From contig JAWKRR010000018.1 of NCBI GenBank assembly GCA_041389525.1, positions 1 through 64,000 on the forward strand: a stretch of DNA of 64,000 nucleotides, written 5' to 3'. Position 1 is the first letter of the stretch. Each line of letters starts with the position of its first letter. This stretch comes from JACKFB01 sp041389525 (lineage in GTDB: Bacteria > Myxococcota_A > UBA9042 > PHBI01 > JACKFB01). Positions 58,801 to 64,000 of this stretch are shown piece by piece. A model generated the notes under the pieces. That model was given only the letters and a program-made list of their open reading frames with translations, searched no databases and was not told where the DNA came from. Position numbers and translations under genes: made by a program.

Positions 58801-60545
58801 GTACGCAGCCCTGAAGGCGGGATTGCAGGCGTCGGCGGTGCAGGCGGTGGCGTCGTCGCAGGAGGTGGGGGCGTGCGTGCAGCCGGTGGCGGGGTTGCAG
58901 GCGTCGGTGGTGCAGGCGTTGGTAATCCGCGGGGAGATGAGGCGTGCGCGCAATCCGAGGCAGGGTTGCAGCTGTCGGTGGTGCAGGCGCTGGCGTCGTC
59001 ATAGGAGATGGGCTGGTGGGTGCAGCCCGCGTTCGCGTTGCAACCGTCGGCGGTGCAGGCGTCATCGTCGTCGCAGTTCGCGGGCGCGTGGCAGGTGCAG
59101 CCGGTTTGCGCGTCGCAGCCGTCGGTGGTGCAGGCGTCGCCGTCGTCGCAACCCAGCGCGACGTGCTGGCAGCCGGTTTGTGCGTTGCACGAATCGGTGG
59201 TGCACGCGATGCCGTCGTCCCGGCTGCCGCCTGATGCGTGCAGCCCGTGTTCGCCGTCGCAGCCGTCGGTAGTGCAGGCGTTTCGTCGTCGCACGACACC
59301 GGCACTCCTGCAACCCGACGCCGGGTTACGCAGCCTTCATCGGTGGTGCAGGCGCTGGCGTCGTCGCAGGAGACGGCGGTGGAGTGCAGCCGTGTTCGCG
59401 TCGCAGCCGTCGGTGACAGGCGTTTCCGTCGTCGCACGTTCGCGCGCTCGCAACCCGACGCCGGGTTGCAGCTGTCGGTGGTGCAGGCGCTGGCGTCATC
59501 GCAGGAGATCGCCTCGTGCGTGCCAGCCCGACTGGAACATCCGCAACCATCGGCCGTGCCGCGCGTCGCCGTCGTCGCAACTCACACCCGCGTGAGTGCA
59601 GCCCGCAGCGCGTCGCAGCCGTCGGTGGTGTACCAGCGATCCCCGTCGTCGCAGCCCAGCGCGACGTGCTGGCAGCCGGTTTGTGCGTTGCAGGAATCGG
59701 TGGCGTTGCACACCCCGATGCCGTCGTCGCACGACACCGCCTGATGCGTGCAGCCCGTGTTGTCGCGTCCGCAGCCGTCGGTAGTGCAGGCGTTTCCGTC
59801 GTCGCACGACACCGGCGCGCTCTCGCACCCCGACGCCGGGTTGCAGCTGTCCGGTGGTGCAGGCGCTGGCGTCATCGCAGGAGATCGCCTCGTGCGTGCA
59901 GCCCGACTGGGTGTCGCAACCATCGGCCGTGCACGCGTCTTGTCGTCGCAACTCACACCCGCGTGAGTGCAGCCCACCAGCGCGTCGCAGCCGTCGGTGA
60001 TGCAAGCGTCCCGTCGTCGCAGCCCAGCGCGGCGTGCTGGCAACCGGTTTGTGCGTTGCAGGAATCGGTGGTGCACCCGTGCCGTCGTCGCGGTGCCGCC
60101 TGATGCGTGCAGCCCGTGTTCGTCGCAGCCGTCGGTAGTGCAGGCGTTTCCGTCGTCGCACGACACCGGCGCGCTCGCACCCCGGCCGGTTGCAGCTGTC
60201 GGTGGTGCAAGCGCTGGCGTCATCGCAGGAGACCGCCTCGTGCACGCACCCCGTCAGCGCATCACCCATCGGCCGTGCACGCGTCGCCGTCGTCGCAGCC
60301 AACCGCCGCATGCGTGCACCCACCAGCGCGTCGCAGCCGTCGGCCGTGCACGCGTCGCCGTCATCGCAATCGACCGCCGCGTGCTGGCACCCCGTCTGCG
60401 CGTCGCAGCTATCCGCTGTGCACGCCAGCCCATCGTCGCACGACACCACCTCGTACACGCACCCGACCGCCGGCACGCACGTGTTCACCACGTGCACGCG
60501 TCCCCATCGTCGCAGTCCGCCGTCGGCCGCCGCCCGGCCCCACGC
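58790..60545 (-). repeat. CDDGxxCTxDxC (Dicty_CTDC-type) repeat tract with multiple frameshifts
   Basis: About 1.75 kb of tandem ~60-66-bp units coding for repeats such as CDDASACTTDSCNPASGC and CDDGDACTADGCD. Units reappear in all three minus-strand frames, with frame changes every 100-200 bp (for example around 58950, 59290, 59450, 59640, 59950 and 60250). Each unit is well conserved in its own frame, so the breaks are small indels between near-identical repeats. Confidence 0.85.
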
Positions 60546-61982
60546 ACCCGACCTCGACCATACGCCGCCGGTACCCGTCGCCCCCGCCACATTCCCGTCG
60601 TCGCACTCCTCGGTCACCTCCACCGTCCCATTTCCGCACACCGCCAGCGTCGCCATCCGCGCCCGCACCAGCTTCGCACCCTTGTTCGGCTTCGCCCGCT
60701 CGACGTCGCTCCACGCCACCCACAGCTTCCGATTCGCCCGCGCCGCCACCGCCGGCCAGCTCGGCGTCGCCTTGTCCGTCGTGTTGATGCGCGTGTCCTC
60801 CCCCGCAAAACCCCAGTCCGCCCCCAGCGTGCGCCCGTGAATCGTCCAGCCCTTATCCCCCGGCGTCCACGGCCGGTCGTCCGCCCACGCGACCACATAG
60901 CGCCCGCCCGAGATCTCGAACCCCGCCGCCGGCTGCCGCTGCCGCCCCCCAACCGCCGACGACACGATCTCCAAGAACCCCGCCGGAGCCCCCGACGCCC
61001 AGACGCCCCGCGTCCAGACGTTCCAAGACTCACCGCTGTTCTCCGACGCCTCCTCCCACGCGGCCAGGAAGCCCCCATCGCCTCCCGCCGCCACCGTCGG
61101 GTGCTGGTGCAGCTTCGCCCCCGCGTCCAGGTACTCCACCCACCGCAGCGGCGCCCCATCCACCGAAAAGAGCCGCGACTGCACCGAGTACCCGCCGCCG
61201 CCCTTCGCCACCCACACCGCCAGCCACCGCCCATCCGCCGCCACCGCCACCGCCGGATGACGCGGGTCCTCAGGCGCGGGCGTGCTCACCGCGATGACCC
61301 CACCGACCGCCGCCCCCCCGGAGTCCAGCCGCTGCGCCAAGATCCGCCGCCCGGATGCCCCCGCCGCGACCCGGTCCCGCCACACCACCACGTACCCGCC
61401 ATCCGGCAGCGCCCCCACGACCGGCCGGTGCTCCGCCAGCGCCGACGTGACCGCCACCGCGAAATCTCCCCCGACCGGCGCGCCGTCCGCCGCCACCCGA
61501 CGCGCCCGAACCGACGCCGCCTGCGTGTTCGCGTTCGCGCGCGTCCGCTCGCTCCACACCACCAGATACCCGCCGCCCGCGCCCGCCGCGACGTCCGCGT
61601 CCGCCTGCGACCGATTCGTCGCCGTGCTAATCGCGAAATCCGCCCCGACCGCCACGCCGTCCGCCCCGTAGAACCGCCCCCGCACCGGCCCATCCCCCGG
61701 CGCCGCCGGGTTCCCGAGCGTCTCCCCCACGAACACCACGAGCGCCGCCCCATCAGCCCCCTCGGCCACCGCCGGCCGCTCCCGCCCCAGCGCGGCCGAC
61801 GTGTTCACGTCCATATCCGGCCCGTCAAAACAGAGGGGCTCCGCGCACGCCTCCGTCAACGCGCCCGCCGCGATCCCCAGCGTCGTGTCCGCCGGATCGT
61901 CCCCGTCACCACCGCAAGCGCCCCCCGCGGTCCCGGCGAGCACAACGCAGACCAATCCCCAAAGCGAGCGGGCGCTCTTCAT
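59496..61982 (-). CDS. giant lipoprotein, N-terminal segment with VVW-type beta-propeller repeats
   Basis: From the ATG at 61982 (GGGGAA upstream). Lipobox GGAC is followed by GDGDDPADT, a shorter acidic stretch than in neighbours. Residues ~60-460 are repeats of the type GGYLVVWSERT / GGYVVVWRDRV / RYVVAWADDRP, spaced about 55-65 residues, probably a beta-propeller. A CGNGTVEVTEECDDGN motif then leads into the Cys-repeat tract. The frame continues nominally to 59496, but from ~60540 it crosses frameshifted repeats. Gene 61982 to 54952 would be about 2,340 residues if the indels are corrected. Confidence 0.78.
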   Translation of the reverse strand: MKSARSLWGLVCVVLAGTAGGACGGDGDDPADTTLGIAAGALTEACAEPLCFDGPDMDVNTSAALGRERPAVAEGADGAALVVFVGETLGNPAAPGDGPVRGRFYGADGVAVGADFAISTATNRSQADADVAAGAGGGYLVVWSERTRANANTQAASVRARRVAADGAPVGGDFAVAVTSALAEHRPVVGALPDGGYVVVWRDRVAAGASGRRILAQRLDSGGAAVGGVIAVSTPAPEDPRHPAVAVAADGRWLAVWVAKGGGGYSVQSRLFSVDGAPLRWVEYLDAGAKLHQHPTVAAGGDGGFLAAWEEASENSGESWNVWTRGVWASGAPAGFLEIVSSAVGGRQRQPAAGFEISGGRYVVAWADDRPWTPGDKGWTIHGRTLGADWGFAGEDTRINTTDKATPSWPAVAARANRKLWVAWSDVERAKPNKGAKLVRARMATLAVCGNGTVEVTEECDDGNVAGATGTGGVWSRSGAWGRAAADGGLRRWGRVHVVNTCVPAVGCVYEVVSCDDGLACTADSCDAQTGCQHAAVDCDDGDACTADGCDALVGARMRRLAATTATRARPMGDALTGCVHEAVSCDDASACTTDSCNRPGCERAGVVRRRKRLHYRRLRRTRAARIRRHRDDGTGAPPIPATHKPVASTPRWAATTGRLHHRRLRRAGGLHSRGCELRRQDACTADGCDTQSGCTHEAISCDDASACTTGQLQPGVGVRERAGVVRRRKRLHYRRLRTRQHGLHASGGVVRRRHRGVQRHRFLQRTNRLPARRAGLRRRGSLVHHRRLRRAAGCTHAGVSCDDGDARHGRWLRMFQSGWHARGDLLR

Positions 61983-62053
61983 GGCGGTTCCCCATGCAAT
62001 CACGGTGTATCGGACATGCTGGCCCTGCCCCATGAGGCCGTCGAGGTCCGCAA

Positions 62054-62575
62054 TTGGGGACCGCCCTGGCCGCCCCGAAGCCCACGACGAACAGCCGCGC
62101 CCCGTGCTCGCGGAGGGACGCGATCGGCGCTATATTTCGCGGCTCCAGCGACGCCCCGTCACCGACCGCTTCGGCGCTGCCCGTCGCTGTTTGTGTCGAG
62201 CCCGCCACGTATTCCTGCGCCGCCCACTGCGCTACGAACCCCGGGAGTTCGTGCGTCGGCGGCGACTGCCCCTGCGACCCAGGCATCACCGACTTTGTCC
62301 TGACCTACGACGCGGCTACCGGCCACTGCGTCGACGCCACAGGCGGCTGCGACGACGTCACCGCCTTCTGCCGCGGCGGCGCCACCTGCCTGAAACTCAC
62401 TCGCGGTGAGCCCTGGCTCCCCCTCCCCGGAGGCGCCACCGCCGGCGGCGCGTGCGAATGCGACCCGGCGTTCGAGGCCAACGCGCCCCCGGACCAGAAG
62501 GTCTGCGGCCAAGGCACCTGCTTCGACCTAGGAGCCTTCGGGCTCCCCGCCACGCCCCCCGTCTGCACCGATTGA
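62054..62575 (+). CDS. small Cys-rich protein, EGF-like spacing
   Basis: The frame is open from 62054, but the coding look begins at about residue 45: CVEPATYSCAAHCATNPGSS, CVGGDCPCDPG, CDDVTAFCRGGATCLKL, CECDPAFEANAPPDQK, CGQGTCFDLG. About 14 Cys in 125 residues suggest a disulfide-rich extracellular domain. No signal peptide is visible in this frame; a leader could be encoded in another frame just upstream, or the start may be wrong. Divergent from the giant lipoprotein gene. Confidence 0.5.
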   Translation: MGTALAAPKPTTNSRAPCSRRDAIGAIFRGSSDAPSPTASALPVAVCVEPATYSCAAHCATNPGSSCVGGDCPCDPGITDFVLTYDAATGHCVDATGGCDDVTAFCRGGATCLKLTRGEPWLPLPGGATAGGACECDPAFEANAPPDQKVCGQGTCFDLGAFGLPATPPVCTD

Positions 62576-62707
62576 GCGCGGCTGCGGGCTGGCTTACCGC
62601 CCACCGCCAGCGGCTCGCTGCGATTGCGCGCCGAGGTGAGGCCCGACCGACTGGCCTCGCCAAGCCTGCGTCCGTGTGGAGGCGCCGCGACGCCGTCGCG
62701 GGCCCGC

Positions 62708-63226
62708 TCAGCGCGGCGCGGTGGCCAGCAGGGCGTCGAGGGTCGGAGCAGTCAGGATGGCCTCGAGCCACGCGTCGACTTCGGCATCGGAGGCGTCGAG
62801 CACGCGGGTCTCGATGGGAGTGGCCGGAGAGCCATAGCGCAGCGCGATCTGCTTGAGCAGCGCAAGCCGAGCGCCTTTGGCCACGCCCCGCGCCTCGCCC
62901 CGCGCCTCGCCCCGCGCCTCGCCCTCTTTGCGCAGCTTCTCCACTCCGTTCATCACGTACTCCTTCACTACCGGGTCAAGCTCGCCCACGAGGTCGACCA
63001 CCGCATCGGGCGCGACCTCGTCGTTGATCTCGAAGACGTATCTTACGATCAGGCCGGCGAACCGCAATGGTTCAGGCTGCTCGGTCAGGAAAGCCCGGAA
63101 GAGATGGCGGTGCGTCTGGAGCGTCTCCAGCAAGCTAGCTTGGCGTCCGCGCGCGAGGAGGAGGCAGATCAGGGCTTGACCGTCGCCCCGGCTACCACGG
63201 GCCGTCCCTCTGGCACCGAGTGCCAC
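62708..63226 (-). pseudogene. Rpn-family nuclease/transposase-like protein, N-terminus missing
   Basis: Only the C-terminal part is present: LLETLQTHRHLFRAFLTEQP, then RFAGLIVRYVFEINDEV, a GEARGEARGEARG linker and the DUF4351-like end LKQIALRYGSPATPIETRVL. Full-length members are about 300 residues with an N-terminal PD-(D/E)XK nuclease domain. Here the nuclease domain is absent because a TetR gene begins 12 bp upstream. The Ala-Arg-Gly-Glu linker is a short in-frame tandem repeat (62890-62930). Probably a non-functional remnant. Confidence 0.65.
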
Positions 63227-63238
63227 CCACGCGCGGTC

Positions 63239-63841
63239 TCAGGATGGGCCGAAGCCTCGGGCGAAGAGGGCGAAGGCTTCGACGCCGCGGCCTACCAGGT
63301 CGCCGCGGCCTTCGGATTCGTACCACTCGCACAGGAGGGCGCGGATCATTCCCATCAGGGCGCCGGCGGCGATGGCGGCCGTCTCGGGGGGCATGGCGCC
63401 GCAGCCGCCGCGCCGAAGTGCTTGGGCTATCTCGGCCTCCCACTCGGCGTCGACTTGCAGGTCGGCGGCCATCAGGTGTTTGGAGCCCTGGATTACTCGG
63501 TGCTGCAGCAGCCGCTCTTCGCGGTCCGCCGTGTACACCGCCGCGAGGGCCAAGATCGCTCGCCGCACGGTCTCCAGGGCTGACTCGCCCGGCAGCGGCG
63601 AGGCGACGAGCGAGCGAAACACCCCCAAGCGCCGCCGCTGGCCGCTGAAGAAGGCGGCCTCTTTGGTGGGGAAGTACCGAAAGAAGCTGCGTCGCGAGAC
63701 CCCCGCCTCCTCGGCGATTCGGTCCACCGTGGTCGCGTCGAAGCCGTGCTCGGCGAAGAGCGCCAGCGCAGCCTCCAAGAGCGCCTCCTGGGTCCTGGCC
63801 CGCTTGTTGGGGGGTGGCACTGTGGCCGGTTTGATACTCAT
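63239..63841 (-). CDS. TetR-family transcriptional regulator
   Basis: 200 residues from the ATG at 63841 (MSIKPATVPPPNKRARTQEA). The frame is open 20 codons upstream, but the promoter lies there. HTH: LLEAALALFAEHGFDATTVD then RIAEEAGVSRRSFFRYFPTK. The C-terminal domain is AcrR/TetR_C_6-like. A sigma-70-type promoter and a palindrome overlap just upstream, with only 7 bases between the -10 element and the ATG. It probably autorepresses and may control a divergent gene beyond the window. Confidence 0.88.
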   Translation of the reverse strand: MSIKPATVPPPNKRARTQEALLEAALALFAEHGFDATTVDRIAEEAGVSRRSFFRYFPTKEAAFFSGQRRRLGVFRSLVASPLPGESALETVRRAILALAAVYTADREERLLQHRVIQGSKHLMAADLQVDAEWEAEIAQALRRGGCGAMPPETAAIAAGALMGMIRALLCEWYESEGRGDLVGRGVEAFALFARGFGPS

Positions 63842-63848
63842 AGATTCC

Positions 63849-63876
63849 AGTCTAGTTTTGACATCTTGCCTGTCAA
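63849..63876 (-). promoter_or_regulatory. promoter overlapping a TetR operator
   Basis: On the minus strand: TTGACA (63871-63876), 16-bp spacer, TAGACT (63849-63854). The -35 box forms one arm of a perfect inverted repeat TTGACA-N7-TGTCAA (63858-63876). A repressor bound there would block RNA polymerase. Confidence 0.75.
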
Positions 63877-64000
63877 TCCAGGCACTTGATGCTAATGACA
63901 CTCAGTGCCGCCGGGCGCGCGGTCGGAGGAGATAAGCCAGCCCGAGAGGACTCCGCTAGGAAGCTGCCCGTCGGGGGAGGGAACGTCGACGCCCTCTTCG

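Noticed and set aside
59496..60540. Separate genes in each frame of the Cys-repeat tract
   Set aside because: All frames carry the same repeat unit in turn; a single frameshifted gene explains them better than several overlapping genes.

Overview
This 64 kb window has very high GC. It is dominated by lipoproteins in which the lipobox cysteine is followed by a long Asp/Ala-rich linker and then cysteine-rich, FG-GAP, Ig-like or other extracellular modules. That style, together with a Ser/Thr kinase fused to an adenylate cyclase, a DUF2330 protein and slime-mould-type CDDGNxCT repeats, points to a predatory or social deltaproteobacterial lineage (Myxococcota, including Bradymonadia-like groups). 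The assignment is by style only; no rRNA or tRNA gene is present to confirm it.

Layout. 0-8.1 kb: end of an rlmG-like rRNA methyltransferase, then a 2,482-residue cysteine-repeat lipoprotein. 8.1-12.1 kb (minus): M48 protease with two YbjQ-family proteins, a small membrane protein, a DUF1801 protein and a DUF2330 protein. 12.4-17.6 kb (minus): one 1,735-residue kinase/AAA/GAF/cyclase signalling protein. 17.8-22.0 kb: a small lipoprotein coupled to a di-iron ferritin-like protein, an ASPM/HYDIN-like lipoprotein, and a Cys-rich lipoprotein. 22.1-34.9 kb: an accessory island with a frameshifted glutathionyl-hydroquinone reductase, toxin-antitoxin relics (RelE/ParE-like; two DUF433/DUF5615 fragments), an IS21-family element that may split a nuclease-like gene, two copies of a REP-type tyrosine transposase (RAYT) with arrays of its 3' end, an AbiEi/AbiEii toxin-antitoxin pair between them, and a tandem alpha-carbonic anhydrase whose 5' half is missing at the last repeat. 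35.0-41.5 kb (minus): a GT-C-like membrane protein and a three-gene lipoprotein operon that includes an exported PEP-synthase-like phosphotransferase. 41.6-45.4 kb: LCAT-like hydrolase, lipoprotein, MtfA peptidase, and a TetR/cupin pair with a palindromic operator. 45.5-54.0 kb: a TNFR-like/seven-bladed FG-GAP lipoprotein, a PNGase F-like lipoprotein, a DUF2062-methyltransferase fusion and a ZU5-like lipoprotein. 54.5-64 kb: a PAS/LuxR-like regulator, a ~7 kb multi-domain lipoprotein gene broken by frameshifts, a Cys-rich ORF, an Rpn-type nuclease fragment, and a TetR regulator with a clear promoter/operator.

How the genes fit together. Most of the coding capacity is for exported, probably surface-exposed adhesive or carbohydrate-acting lipoproteins (discoidin-like, FG-GAP propeller, PNGase F-like, DUF1554-like). 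There are a few signalling genes and one mobile-element-rich island. Several patches (22.4-24.6, 28.9-30.4, 56.7 and 58.9-60.5 kb) carry many single-base indels inside otherwise well-conserved reading frames. Some or all of these may be consensus errors rather than real gene decay, so broken genes in those patches should be read with that in mind.
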